56,112 bases of DNA from SZUA-217 sp964194555 (GTDB lineage Bacteria; Actinomycetota; Acidimicrobiia; Spongiisociales; ZC4RG35), in the NCBI GenBank assembly GCA_964194555.1, contig CAXMMT010000025.1, positions 1-56,112 on the forward strand, read 5' to 3'. A program made the translations under genes and the position numbers. This document shows, piece after piece, positions 15,772-25,434 of the stretch; position 1 is the stretch's first letter, and each line of letters starts with the position of its first letter. The notes beneath the pieces were generated by a model. That model did no database searches, had not been told where the DNA came from, and worked only from the letters and a program-made list of their open reading frames with translations.

Positions 15772-16544
15772 TGAGAATCGACCGCGTGCTCGCCAACAAT
15801 CCCGGTCCCTTCACGGGCCCGGGAACTAACACGTGGATACTCGAGGACGGGGACGGTTCGGTGGTGATCATCGATCCTGGCCCGGTCGATTCCAAGCACG
15901 CCAAAGCCATTCTCGACATGGTTGGATACAGGACGCTCGTCGCGGTCCTGGTCACTCACACCCACATAGACCACGCCCCGATGGCGAATCCACTCGCCAA
16001 GGATTTCGGCGTGCCTGCCGTCGGGCATGCCCCAGGACCACAATTCGATCCTGACGTCAGGCTTCTGGATGGCGCCCGTTTCGATGTGGGAAGCCTGCGT
16101 CTCGATGTGATCCACACGCCCGGCCACTCAGATGACCACTTGTGTTTCAGGGCGGAGGATGCGCTGTTCACGGGAGATCACATCATGGGTGGGTCTTCGG
16201 TGATGGTCGAGGACATGGGTCCATATTTGACTTCGCTCGAGAAGTTGAAAGGAAAGGGTCTCAGAACTCTCCTCCCGGGCCACGGAGACGAGATGGATGA
16301 CCCCGACACTGTTGTCGATTGGTATCTTGCGCACCGGCGCCAGCGTCACCAACAGATCTATGAGGCGATCGCTGCCGGGTCCCTAACCGTTTCCGACATC
16401 GTTGAGGTGGTCTACGCAGATGTTGACGCGTCGCTTCATCCGCTGGCGTCCCGCTCGGTTCAAGCTCACATCACGCTACTCAGCGGCGAAGGTCGAATAG
16501 CCTTGAGCGGCGACGTGATTGTCGTGTCTCCCACCCCCTCATGA
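15771..16544 (+). CDS. Metallo-beta-lactamase-fold hydrolase (LACTB2-like)
   Basis: A protein of 257 aa. Zinc ligands are seen in THTHIDHAP, HTPGHSDDH and TGDHIMG, and a final LLPGHGDEMDDP closes the site. The C-terminal winged-helix extension (LTVSDIVEVVYADVD...RSVQAHITLL) is typical of the LACTB2 branch. Relatives act as endoribonucleases or thioester hydrolases. ATG 15771 overlaps the NUDIX stop as TAATG, and its own stop overlaps the M23 peptidase start as ATGA, so the three genes form one translational unit. Confidence 0.85.
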   Translation: MRIDRVLANNPGPFTGPGTNTWILEDGDGSVVIIDPGPVDSKHAKAILDMVGYRTLVAVLVTHTHIDHAPMANPLAKDFGVPAVGHAPGPQFDPDVRLLDGARFDVGSLRLDVIHTPGHSDDHLCFRAEDALFTGDHIMGGSSVMVEDMGPYLTSLEKLKGKGLRTLLPGHGDEMDDPDTVVDWYLAHRRQRHQQIYEAIAAGSLTVSDIVEVVYADVDASLHPLASRSVQAHITLLSGEGRIALSGDVIVVSPTPS

Positions 16545-17737
16545 AACGCCTCGCCAGAATCCTTGCTGCACTCCTGGTCATCGCCGTGGCCGTACCGGCC
16601 ATCGCTCAGGTCACGGACGAAGATATCGACAGCGCTCGCCAGGAGGTCAACCGGATCGTCGCTGATTCTCAGGAGCTGGGCGACGCCGTTCAGGAAGGTT
16701 GGGCGCGTCAGGCGGAGCTCGAGGATGAGATTGCAGGCCTGAAGTCATCGATTGAGTTTGCCCAGGTGCAGCTTGCGGAGTCCGAGCAACGACTCGAAGA
16801 GGTCGCGGTCGAGCTCTACATGGGATCGACGAGCCTGGCTTCGCTCTCCGTGTTGATCAACGCCGATGACGACGAGTTCGGAGCGGGTCTCGAGTATCTG
16901 CGTGAGGTGAGCGGCGTCGACGACAGCGTAATCAACCAGCTGAGAGTCTTCAGAAGAGAACTCGACACTCAGACGAGTCGTCTGGCAGAGGCTTCCGACG
17001 AACAGGAGATTGTCACGGCCGAACTGGAGGAGATGGCCGTCGAGCTGTTGGATGACCTGGTCGCGGCACAGTCGATCTACGACGAACTGGTAGCCCAGCA
17101 GCAACGCGAAGAAGAGGAGCGCCGCCGCCGGGAGGAAGAAGAGCGGAGACGCCAGGAGGAGGAGCGACGTCGTCAGGAAGAGGCCGCCCGTCAGGCAACT
17201 TCAACAACGGCCACCACCTCTGCACAAACGACCCCGACGATAGCGGGTGACTCATCCACCACTACGACCGGAGATGGTGAAAGTACAACTTCGACTACGA
17301 CCACCACGACCACCACTACTACCCCTCCATCGTCTGGCAACGGAACGTGCCCGGTTGCCGGCGCGGTGTCATTCAGCGACACCTGGGGAGCTCGACGGTC
17401 GGGAGGGCGCACCCACCAGGGTGTCGACATGATCGCGGCACGAGGAACTCCCCTGGCCGCGATCTATGAGGGGACCATCAAGCGAATCTCTAACAGCGGC
17501 CTTGGTGGAAAGGGGGTGTGGCTGAGAGCCAACAATGGTGACGAGTTCTATTACGCGCATATGGACGACTTCGGTTCCATCTCTGTCGGTCAACAAGTGC
17601 CGGAAGGCTACGTCGTCGGATACAACGGCAGCACAGGGAATGCTTCGAGTTCATTGCCGCATCTTCACTTCGAGTTCCACCCGGGAGGTGGAGGGGCGGT
17701 CAACCCCTATCCGCTGGTCAAATCGGTCTGCGGTTAG
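16541..17737 (+). CDS. Secreted M23 peptidase with coiled coil
   Basis: A protein of 398 aa. Signal peptide about 1-22; a long coiled coil about 25-225 with a strongly charged Arg/Glu-rich block near its end (EEERRRREEEERRRQEEE); then a Ser/Thr linker and a C-terminal LytM domain. Zinc residues are in HQGVDM and HLHFEF, with a YYAHMD segment between. The layout matches EnvC/NlpD-type murein hydrolase factors and RipA-like partners in actinobacterial cell separation. The HxxxD and HxH residues are intact, so it may be an active endopeptidase. Confidence 0.87.
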   Translation: MKRLARILAALLVIAVAVPAIAQVTDEDIDSARQEVNRIVADSQELGDAVQEGWARQAELEDEIAGLKSSIEFAQVQLAESEQRLEEVAVELYMGSTSLASLSVLINADDDEFGAGLEYLREVSGVDDSVINQLRVFRRELDTQTSRLAEASDEQEIVTAELEEMAVELLDDLVAAQSIYDELVAQQQREEEERRRREEEERRRQEEERRRQEEAARQATSTTATTSAQTTPTIAGDSSTTTTGDGESTTSTTTTTTTTTTPPSSGNGTCPVAGAVSFSDTWGARRSGGRTHQGVDMIAARGTPLAAIYEGTIKRISNSGLGGKGVWLRANNGDEFYYAHMDDFGSISVGQQVPEGYVVGYNGSTGNASSSLPHLHFEFHPGGGGAVNPYPLVKSVCG

Positions 17738-17773
17738 AAGAGGCCGCCAGTCCCGACCCACACCCCGACGCGA

Positions 17774-17799
17774 AGAAGGGATCCTTGCGGATCCCTTCT
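17774..17799 (+). terminator. Hairpin after the M23 peptidase gene
   Basis: AGAAGGGATCC and GGATCCCTTCT form a perfect 11-bp stem around a TTGC loop, 37 bases after the stop codon. No T-run follows (CGAGGGCC), so termination may need help from other factors. It ends the NUDIX-MBL-M23 operon. Confidence 0.7.
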
Positions 17800-17996
17800 C
17801 GAGGGCCTCCCGTTACCCCAAGCCCCTGGTGTGCTAGCGCACGTTCTGCGCACAGTGTTGATCACGGAGAGTGGTAATTAAAGGACGATTCCGTTCATCT
17901 CCGTACGGACTAGTCCCCTCTGGAACAAAGTATCTCCCAGCGAGGCGTGGGAGTCTTCTCCGAGTCTATCGTCACCTGCCCGAAGTAGGAGAAGCA

Positions 17997-18461
17997 TTGA
18001 GCACACCCGAGTCTCCGAGCCCCCAGCCACATGCCATCCCGTCCAATCTCGCATCGTGGGGCACCCGCGCCCTGGGTTTCCTCATCGACTACGCACCGAT
18101 TTGGATTGTGTCGATTTTTCTGGTCAATAGTGTGACGATGCGCTCGCTGATGGGTCTGGTCGGTCTTGCCTACTTCGTCTACATGGGGCACCTCGATGGT
18201 CTCACAGGACAAACACCGGGCAAGGCAATCATGGGGATCAGGTTGGTAAATCAGCAGGGGGAGTTGATCGGCAGCGGCGCCGGAATCGGTCGCAAGTTCG
18301 CCCATATTGTCGACAGCCTCATCTGTGGGCTTGGATACCTGCTACCCATCGTTGATTCCAAGCGCCAGACGATTGCCGACAAGATCATGACCACGTTCGT
18401 GGTGGAGGGCATCGAGAAGAAGCCCTTCTCCGTAGAGCTCTGGATGCCGCCGAAGACCTAG
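17997..18461 (+). CDS. RDD-family membrane protein
   Basis: A protein of 154 aa with the RDD pattern: WGTRALGFLIDYAPIWIV near 20, a second helix, GQTPGKAIMGIRLVNQQGE, and a third helix before SKRQTIADKIM. The arginine, aspartates and GKxxxGIR segment are all present. The TTG at 17997 was chosen because AGGAGA lies 5 bases upstream, while the longer frame to 17871 covers non-coding text. RDD proteins are small membrane proteins, some linked to ion homeostasis; the role here is open. A near-palindrome GTGTGCTAGCGCAC lies upstream at about 17829. Confidence 0.8.
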   Translation: MSTPESPSPQPHAIPSNLASWGTRALGFLIDYAPIWIVSIFLVNSVTMRSLMGLVGLAYFVYMGHLDGLTGQTPGKAIMGIRLVNQQGELIGSGAGIGRKFAHIVDSLICGLGYLLPIVDSKRQTIADKIMTTFVVEGIEKKPFSVELWMPPKT

Positions 18462-18511
18462 TGGTGGATGGTAGTTTTGGTGAGTTCGACTAGGCGACAG
18501 GGAGTGATGCA

Positions 18512-18925
18512 GTGACAGTTCGAGAAACCCGCGACCCAGGCTCACCGCTTGAAATTTACAAGTCGGTCCTGACTGGGAAGTATGCCGAATTCACGGGAAG
18601 AGCTCGACGGGCCGAACTCTGGTGGTTCGCTCTGCTGAACTTCGCGGCCTACATCGTGATCTTCATACTTGCCTTCATTCTGGGCTCGATGAGCGACGCG
18701 CTGGGATCGCTTGGGGTGATTCTCTACGTGGTCTATGCGCTTGCGGTCATCGTTCCCTCTCTGGCCGTGGCGGTTCGTCGTCTGCATGACACGAACAAGA
18801 GTGGCTGGATGTTGCTGGTATCGCTCATACCGTTAGTCGGTCCGATCATCCTTCTCGTGTTCTATTTCACCGACGGGGATCCCGGCGAAAACCAGTACGG
18901 GTCTTCGCCGAAATACGTCACCTAG
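18512..18925 (+). CDS. DUF805 membrane protein
   Basis: A protein of 137 aa with four membrane helices. The DUF805 signature is clear: KYAEFTGRARRAELWWF near 19-35, AVRRLHDTNKSGWMLL near 88-103, and a closing FTDGDPGENQYG. A GTG start at 18512 follows CAGGGAGTGATGCA. It lies 50 bp after the RDD gene on the same strand and is probably co-transcribed with it. No biochemical role is established for the family. Confidence 0.87.
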   Translation: MTVRETRDPGSPLEIYKSVLTGKYAEFTGRARRAELWWFALLNFAAYIVIFILAFILGSMSDALGSLGVILYVVYALAVIVPSLAVAVRRLHDTNKSGWMLLVSLIPLVGPIILLVFYFTDGDPGENQYGSSPKYVT

Positions 18926-18932
18926 TCCTCGT

Positions 18933-20054
18933 CTAGGCCGCTCCGTTCTCCAGGTCGGCGAGCAGCTTGGCGATTCTGCCGGTGCAAGTTTCCAGCTCAG
19001 CCGGTGGAATCGCCTCAATGAGTCTTGCCACGAGAGCCGTCAGCGCGATAGCCGCGGGGCCTGGGCCCTCAGCGAGGATCACGGGGTCTCCGTTGTCCCC
19101 GGCGGCGACGACTGCCAGGTCGAGTGGGATCGAGCCAAGTAGAGGAACGATGAGCTCGTCGGCCAGGTTCTGTCCACCTCCGTGGCCAAAAACCTCCCCG
19201 GCCATGTTCTCGACCACCCCGACAACGGGCATGTGAGATCTGCGTGCCATGTCAGCCACGCGTATCGCCACTTTCTGAGCGACGTATTGGGGCGTCGTGA
19301 CCACCACCATCTCGGCCTGGGGAAGCATTCGAGTCAGAGCCATCTGGACATCCCCGGTGCCCGGAGGCATGTCGATCAACAGATAGTCGAGGTCGCCCCA
19401 TTCCACCTGCTTCAGAAACTGCTCCAGCGCCTTGGAGAGCATCAGTCCTCGCCACATGAGAGCTGTTTCCTCGTCCTCGATGATGAGACCTGTCGACACC
19501 GTTTTGACCCCGTGAGCCTCGATCGGCTGGATGAGCTTTGATTGGGGGTGTGCTTCGAGACGCCCTGTCACCCCGAGCATCCTCGGAATCGAGAAGCCCC
19601 AGATGTCCGCGTCGAGCAGACCAACCTTGTAGCCCGCTTTGGCAAGACCTGCTGCGACGTTGACAGCAATTGATGACTTGCCAACCCCTCCCTTGCCCGA
19701 GGCGATCGCTACGACGCGGGTTGTGGGAGCTACCAGCGTCGCCTCGGCGCTGTCGCGGGCCCTTTGCCTGGCGACCGACATGAGGCCGGCCCGCTGACGC
19801 TTGGTCATGGCCGTGGTTCGTATGTTGACGTTCTCAACACCGGGGATCGATCCAACCCGTCGATACGTATCGCCTTCGATCTGAGATCGCAGCGGGCATT
19901 CGGCAATCGTCAAAGCGAGGCCGATCTCCACAGCCGACCCATCGACGACGACATCGGTAATCATCCCGAGTTCGACGACATTGCCGCCCAGCTCGGGATC
20001 CTGGACCCCTTCTAAGGTCTTGAGTACCTGCTCTCGGGTTACCATGGACATCAT
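18933..20054 (-). CDS. mrp: Mrp/ApbC iron-sulfur carrier ATPase with DUF59
   Basis: A protein of 373 aa. The N-terminal DUF59/MIP18 domain is about 1-80 (VLKTLEGVQDPELGGNVVELGMI). The deviant Walker A is GKGGVGKSS near 115, with DADIWGFSIPRMLG and YLLIDMPPGTGD after it. Mrp proteins transfer [4Fe-4S] clusters to apoproteins. The start was set at ATG 20054, with 20051 and 20045 as alternatives; a still longer frame to 20093 lacks support. It is divergent from an A-type carrier gene and probably works with it. Confidence 0.9.
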   Translation of the reverse strand: MMSMVTREQVLKTLEGVQDPELGGNVVELGMITDVVVDGSAVEIGLALTIAECPLRSQIEGDTYRRVGSIPGVENVNIRTTAMTKRQRAGLMSVARQRARDSAEATLVAPTTRVVAIASGKGGVGKSSIAVNVAAGLAKAGYKVGLLDADIWGFSIPRMLGVTGRLEAHPQSKLIQPIEAHGVKTVSTGLIIEDEETALMWRGLMLSKALEQFLKQVEWGDLDYLLIDMPPGTGDVQMALTRMLPQAEMVVVTTPQYVAQKVAIRVADMARRSHMPVVGVVENMAGEVFGHGGGQNLADELIVPLLGSIPLDLAVVAAGDNGDPVILAEGPGPAAIALTALVARLIEAIPPAELETCTGRIAKLLADLENGAA

Positions 20055-20105
20055 GATAATTTCCACTACCGAGATAGGGGAAATGATCCACACGTTGATT
20101 TGGGC

Positions 20106-20111
20106 TATAAT
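20106..20111 (+). promoter_or_regulatory. Consensus -10 box for the Fe-S carrier gene
   Basis: A perfect TATAAT lies 26 bases before the carrier start, in the 82-bp gap shared with divergent mrp. No convincing -35 hexamer stands 16-18 bases upstream (ATGATC region). This suggests an activator-dependent promoter or a weakly conserved -35. Confidence 0.4.
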
Positions 20112-20136
20112 CCATGAGAAGATCAGGTAGGAGCAG

Positions 20137-20499
20137 ATGACTCAAGTTCTCAGCATCAAATCGACCAAGCCGCAGAAGACCGTCAACCTGACTGATTTCG
20201 CAGTCGTCAAGGTTGCTGAGTTGATCGCCGCCGAGGGTGATCCCAACCTTGCCCTGCGCGTAGCTGTCCGCCCCGGTGGCTGTAGCGGCTTCTCCTATGA
20301 GATGTACTTCGATGCCGAAATCGATGATGACGATCTCGTCGATGAGTTCGACGACGTCAGGGTCGTCGTCGATCCACAGAGCGCCGAGATGGTCAAAGGC
20401 TCCACGCTCGACTACAAGGAAGGCCTGATGGGTGCGGGATTCGCCATCGAGAATCCCAATGTCACCCGATCTTGCGGATGTGGTAACTCCTTTTCCTGA
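20137..20499 (+). CDS. A-type iron-sulfur carrier (IscA/ErpA-like)
   Basis: A protein of 120 aa with the three cluster cysteines C49 (RPGGCSGFSY), C113 and C115 (RSCGCGNSF), the defining pattern of HesB/IscA/ErpA. The middle is acidic (EIDDDDLVDEFDD). It accepts and hands on Fe-S clusters in the cytosol. An AGGAG sits only 3 bases before the ATG. It is divergent from mrp, and a strong intrinsic terminator follows at 20521. Confidence 0.9.
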   Translation: MTQVLSIKSTKPQKTVNLTDFAVVKVAELIAAEGDPNLALRVAVRPGGCSGFSYEMYFDAEIDDDDLVDEFDDVRVVVDPQSAEMVKGSTLDYKEGLMGAGFAIENPNVTRSCGCGNSFS

Positions 20500-20520
20500 C
20501 CCAACTCACCACTGGTCTTG

Positions 20521-20551
20521 AAGGGTCCGGCCCGCCGGGCCCTTTCTTTTT
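20521..20551 (+). terminator. Intrinsic terminator of the Fe-S carrier gene
   Basis: AAGGGTCCGGC and GCCGGGCCCTT pair over 11 bp (one G-T pair) around a CC spacer and run into TTTCTTTTT. This is the best rho-independent terminator in the window. It ends 36 bases before the RidA start, so RidA has its own promoter. Confidence 0.85.
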
Positions 20552-20587
20552 GGTTGTACGCTCGTGGAAAAGACCAGGAGATTCCCA

Positions 20588-20964
20588 TTGGCCAAATCAG
20601 TTCCCCAAACTCCATCGGCGCCGTCAGCGATGGGTCCTTATTCATTCGCGACCGAGGCCGGTGGCCTGGTCTTTCTATCCGGTCAGGTTGCGCTCGACCC
20701 GATGACTGGAGAGCGGAGCCCCGATGATGTCGTTGCGCAGTCCCATCAAGTGATGAAGAACATCGGTGCCATCCTTGGCGACCTGGGGCTCGGGTATTCC
20801 GACATCGCCAAGTCGACGATCTTCCTTGCTGACATCGACGACTACCCGGCGGTCAACGAGGTTTACGGTTCCTATTTCGATCTGGAGCTGCCTGCCAGGT
20901 CGGCGATACAGGCCGGGGCACTTCCCGGTGAGTTTCTGGTAGAGATCGAAGTGGTGGCCGCGAG

Positions 20965-20968
<4 letters not shown>
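20588..20968 (+). CDS. RidA-family enamine/imine deaminase
   Basis: A protein of 126 aa. It shows the family start (AKSVPQTPSAPSAMGPYS), FLSGQVALDP, and the late LPARSAIQAGALPGEFLVEIE that carries the substrate-binding Arg and Glu. RidA proteins hydrolyse reactive enamines and imines from PLP enzymes. The TTG at 20588 was chosen because AGGAGA ends 6 bases upstream and the resulting N-terminus matches the family. Its stop overlaps the ALDH start as ATGA. Confidence 0.87.
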
Positions 20969-22479
<1,511 letters not shown>

Positions 22480-22644
22480 TGCTCTCGAAGGTAAGTACGG
22501 GCGCACGTTTCGGCGAGACAGAGGTGTCGCCTCGCCAGGACACAGGACGCAGGCGCACGCGGGCGGTGCGTCGAGGACGAGGACGCCGCGATCGGGGTCA
22601 TCTGTCCGTTGAAACGTCAGCGTATTTGCTTTGGGGGGCACTAG

Positions 22645-23244
22645 TTGGAATCCGGAAGCTGGGACGAGCGGTATAGGGCCACCGACCGGCTTTGGTCGGT
22701 CAAGCCGAATCTCTTCGTTGCCGACCGCCTTGGTCCTGCACAGTCCGGAGTCGGGTTGGATCTGGCTTCGGGCGAAGGGCGCAACGCCATCTGGCTGAGC
22801 GAGCTTGGCTGGACCATGACGGCGGTGGACTTTTCCGAAGTAGCTGTGGAGAGAGGCCGGGCTATCTCCGACGCGGTGGACTTCGTCGTCGCTGACGTTC
22901 TCGCCTGGGAACCGTCTGTCGCCTTTGACTTGGTTCTCATCGCCTATCTTCACCTTTCCGAGGACCAGCTTGGACCGTTGGTCGAGAGAGCTGCCGACTG
23001 GTTGAAGCCGGGTGGTGAGATCTTCTTGATCGGGCACGATCGATCCAACATCGAAGATGGTCATGGCGGTCCGCAGATTCCCGAGATCCTGTGGGATGTC
23101 GGGTCGATCAGGGGGTGGCTGAGCGGTCTGACGGTGATCGAGGCGCAGGTTGTGCGTCGCCCGATAGACACGGACGACGGTGTCGTGTTCGCCCGTGACA
23201 CCCTGGTCAGGGCCCGGGCGACCCCTCAAACGGCACCCGTCTGA
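22645..23244 (+). CDS. Class I SAM methyltransferase (TehB-like)
   Basis: A protein of 199 aa beginning WDERYRATDRLWSVKPN, as in TehB/thiopurine-type methyltransferases. Motif I is LDLASGEGRNAIWL with acidic D following in TAVDFS; motif III is WLKPGGEIFLIGHD. The TTG start is preceded by GGGGGG at 8 bases. The substrate is unknown. The 165-bp upstream gap shows no gene; TTGAAA at about 22610 is a possible -35. Its 3' end overlaps the convergent small gene by 38 bases. Confidence 0.8.
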   Translation: MESGSWDERYRATDRLWSVKPNLFVADRLGPAQSGVGLDLASGEGRNAIWLSELGWTMTAVDFSEVAVERGRAISDAVDFVVADVLAWEPSVAFDLVLIAYLHLSEDQLGPLVERAADWLKPGGEIFLIGHDRSNIEDGHGGPQIPEILWDVGSIRGWLSGLTVIEAQVVRRPIDTDDGVVFARDTLVRARATPQTAPV

Positions 23245-23596
23245 ATTCGACACAAGGTTGTTCGTCGGCCAGGCCACAGATCCGGTACGTGTCGTTGGGA
23301 GCGTCGAATGGCATTCTGACGAGATAGTTCTGTTTGAGAACCGCGGCACATGCCAGGCTGTCGGATGTCTCATGCCACCTCCCGTTTTGGATGTCGGAGA
23401 CTGTGTGCGTCTGGCCGACGACTCTCCAACCGAATAAATCCCACCGATCGAGTTGGAGACAAACACCCCCGATACGTCGGATCGACCCTGATATCTCGGT
23501 ATCCGGGCGTGGTCCCGTGGTGGCGAGGACAACCAGCAGAGCTACGACGAGGGTTGCACCGGCGAGAGCTCTCTTGAGCCAGGGGCTCAACCGCAT
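23207..23596 (-). CDS. Small membrane-anchored protein of unknown function
   Basis: A protein of 129 aa with one N-terminal helix (GATLVVALLVVLATTG, about 13-28), then a soluble part outside the cell with four or five cysteines (GGVCLQLDRWDLFGW, SLACAAVLKQ, YRICGLADEQPCVEF), which could form disulfides. It follows the PLP enzyme gene by 2 bp and is probably co-transcribed. No family was recognised. Confidence 0.6.
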   Translation of the reverse strand: MRLSPWLKRALAGATLVVALLVVLATTGPRPDTEISGSIRRIGGVCLQLDRWDLFGWRVVGQTHTVSDIQNGRWHETSDSLACAAVLKQNYLVRMPFDAPNDTYRICGLADEQPCVEFRRVPFEGSPGP

Positions 23597-23598
23597 CC

Positions 23599-24750
23599 TC
23601 AGATTCGGCGGAGGGCGGAGTCCAGATCCTCGATCAGGTCTTCGACGTCCTCGAGACCTACCGAGAGACGGACCAGCCCGTCCGTGATCCCTGCTGCCAT
23701 CCGCTCATCGCGAGGGACGGCGGCGTGGGTCATTGTGACTGGATGTGTGATCAGGGACTCAACCGACCCGAGGTTCTCAGCGAGGCTCCACAGCTCAACC
23801 GCGCTCATGAGCAACTTGGCGGCTTCTGCGCCACCGTGGACTTCGAAGCCGACAATTGCACCAAAGCCGCTCGCCTGAGTTTGGGACAACTCGTGTTGGG
23901 GGTGGTCGGGGAGACCGGGATAGTTGACATAGTCAACAGCGTCGTCCTCCTGGAGGAACCCGGCGACGGTCATAGCGCTTGCCGACTGGCTGTCCATGCG
24001 CACGCTCAGGGTTTTGATGCCTTGGAGCGTGAGCCAGGCGACCATCGGCGACATCACGAGCCCGGCGGCGATCCGTGCGAAGGCGATCTTCTCCTGGTGC
24101 TCCGCGTCCTTGACGACAACGACGCCTCCGATGGTGGCGTTGTGGCCCTCGAGAAACTTGGTTGTCGAATGGATGACGATATCGGTCCCGAGCTCGAACG
24201 GCCGCTGGAAGTAAGGGGTCAGGAAGGTGTTGTCGGAGACATGGAGGACCCCAGCCTCCCCACAGATGCTGGAGACGGCAGCAAGATCGGTGACCTTCAG
24301 TGTTGGGTTGGCCGGAGTCTCCGTGAACACCATCGCGGTGTTGGGCCTGATGGCCGTCCGGACGGCATCGATGTTGGCGGCGTCTACGAAATCGACCTCG
24401 ACTCCGAATTTGGTCAGAAACTGGTCGGCGAACCGGTAGGTCCCCCCGTAGACAACATCGGCGATGACAACATGATCGCCCGCTTCGAGAAGACCGAGAA
24501 ACACTGCCACCGTTGCGGCCATCCCTGAGGAATATGCGGTGGCGTCGAGGCCACCTTCGAGTGCGGTGAGTTTCTCCTCCAGTGCCCGCACCGTCGGGTT
24601 GCCGGCACGGGAGTAGGAGTACCCCTTTCCCATGTAGTTGTCGACCGACTCCTGGACGAAGGTGGTCGACTGGTAGATCGGGGTCAGAATCGCTCCGGTG
24701 GTCGGGTCAGGCTCGACCCCTGCGTGTACTTGTTTGGTTCGAAATCCCAT
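23599..24750 (-). CDS. Cystathionine gamma-synthase/lyase family enzyme
   Basis: A protein of 383 aa, a Cys/Met-metabolism PLP enzyme. It shows TPIYQSTTF near 23, YSRAGNPTVRALE near 47, the PLP lysine K198 in IVIHSTTKFLEGHN, and the late SLAENLGSVESLITHP. Length and sequence fit cystathionine gamma-synthase (metB) or gamma-lyase; sequence alone does not separate them. It transfers or removes sulfur through cystathionine. It lies 48 bp after glnR on the same strand. Confidence 0.87.
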   Translation of the reverse strand: MGFRTKQVHAGVEPDPTTGAILTPIYQSTTFVQESVDNYMGKGYSYSRAGNPTVRALEEKLTALEGGLDATAYSSGMAATVAVFLGLLEAGDHVVIADVVYGGTYRFADQFLTKFGVEVDFVDAANIDAVRTAIRPNTAMVFTETPANPTLKVTDLAAVSSICGEAGVLHVSDNTFLTPYFQRPFELGTDIVIHSTTKFLEGHNATIGGVVVVKDAEHQEKIAFARIAAGLVMSPMVAWLTLQGIKTLSVRMDSQSASAMTVAGFLQEDDAVDYVNYPGLPDHPQHELSQTQASGFGAIVGFEVHGGAEAAKLLMSAVELWSLAENLGSVESLITHPVTMTHAAVPRDERMAAGITDGLVRLSVGLEDVEDLIEDLDSALRRI

Positions 24751-24798
24751 CGCGCTGATTGTGCCATGAAGCGTCTGCAGGGGTTGAGACCGCCCTTC

Positions 24799-25434
24799 TT
24801 AGCCGAAGCGGTACCCGACCGATCGGACGGTCGTGATCCAGGAGGAGCGCTCCTCACCGAGTTTGGCGCGGAGACGTCGGACGTGGACATCAACCGTGCG
24901 GGCGCCGCCGTAATAGTCATAGCCCCACACTTTCGACAGAAGCTGCGCCCTCGACCAGACACGTACCTGGTTTCCCATCAGGAAGCGAAGCAACTCGTAC
25001 TCCATGAAAGTCAGGTCCATTGGCTCGTTCGCTAGAGCCGCCTGGTAGTTGAGAGGATTGAGAACGAGATCCTTGAACCGCAGAACCTCATCCGATGATT
25101 CGCTGCGATGGAGACGATGAAGCCGGAGCCGGAACTCGACGGGCTCGACGGGGGTGATTGCGAAATCGGTGATACCGACAGCGCTTTCGAAGAGGGCCAT
25201 CTGCTCCGGCGCGGCGATCAACAAGGTGGGCAACCCGACGATCTCCGAGATACGACTCACTTCTCGCAGCCTTCGCATTGGTTGCGGGCCCAACTCCACG
25301 ATCAGGACGTCGGCCTCGTGCAGCGACGGATCTTCCGGTGTGAGCTCCGTCAAAGGGGTTGCGGTGACTCCCGCCAGGGCCAGTCCGTCGGCGAGATCCT
25401 CGGACCAGCCTTCCGGGAAGACCGCTGCTATCAC
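24799..25434 (-). CDS. glnR: GlnR-like OmpR-family nitrogen regulator
   Basis: A protein of 211 aa. The receiver-like domain is about 1-100 and the DNA-binding winged helix is about 115-211, with MDLTFMEYELLRFL, KVWGYDYYGGARTVDVHVRRLRAKLG and TVRSVGYRF, close to actinobacterial GlnR. The expected phospho-Asp position reads VLIVELG, so it is probably controlled without phosphorylation. The GTG at 25434 overlaps the glnA stop as GTGA, which decides the start: the longer frame lies inside glnA. GlnR activates ammonium assimilation genes when nitrogen is short. Confidence 0.82.
   Translation of the reverse strand: MIAAVFPEGWSEDLADGLALAGVTATPLTELTPEDPSLHEADVLIVELGPQPMRRLREVSRISEIVGLPTLLIAAPEQMALFESAVGITDFAITPVEPVEFRLRLHRLHRSESSDEVLRFKDLVLNPLNYQAALANEPMDLTFMEYELLRFLMGNQVRVWSRAQLLSKVWGYDYYGGARTVDVHVRRLRAKLGEERSSWITTVRSVGYRFG

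Noticed and set aside
17270..17330. Short repeated units as a CRISPR array
   Set aside because: They are Thr codons inside coding linkers with no spacers or regular unit length.
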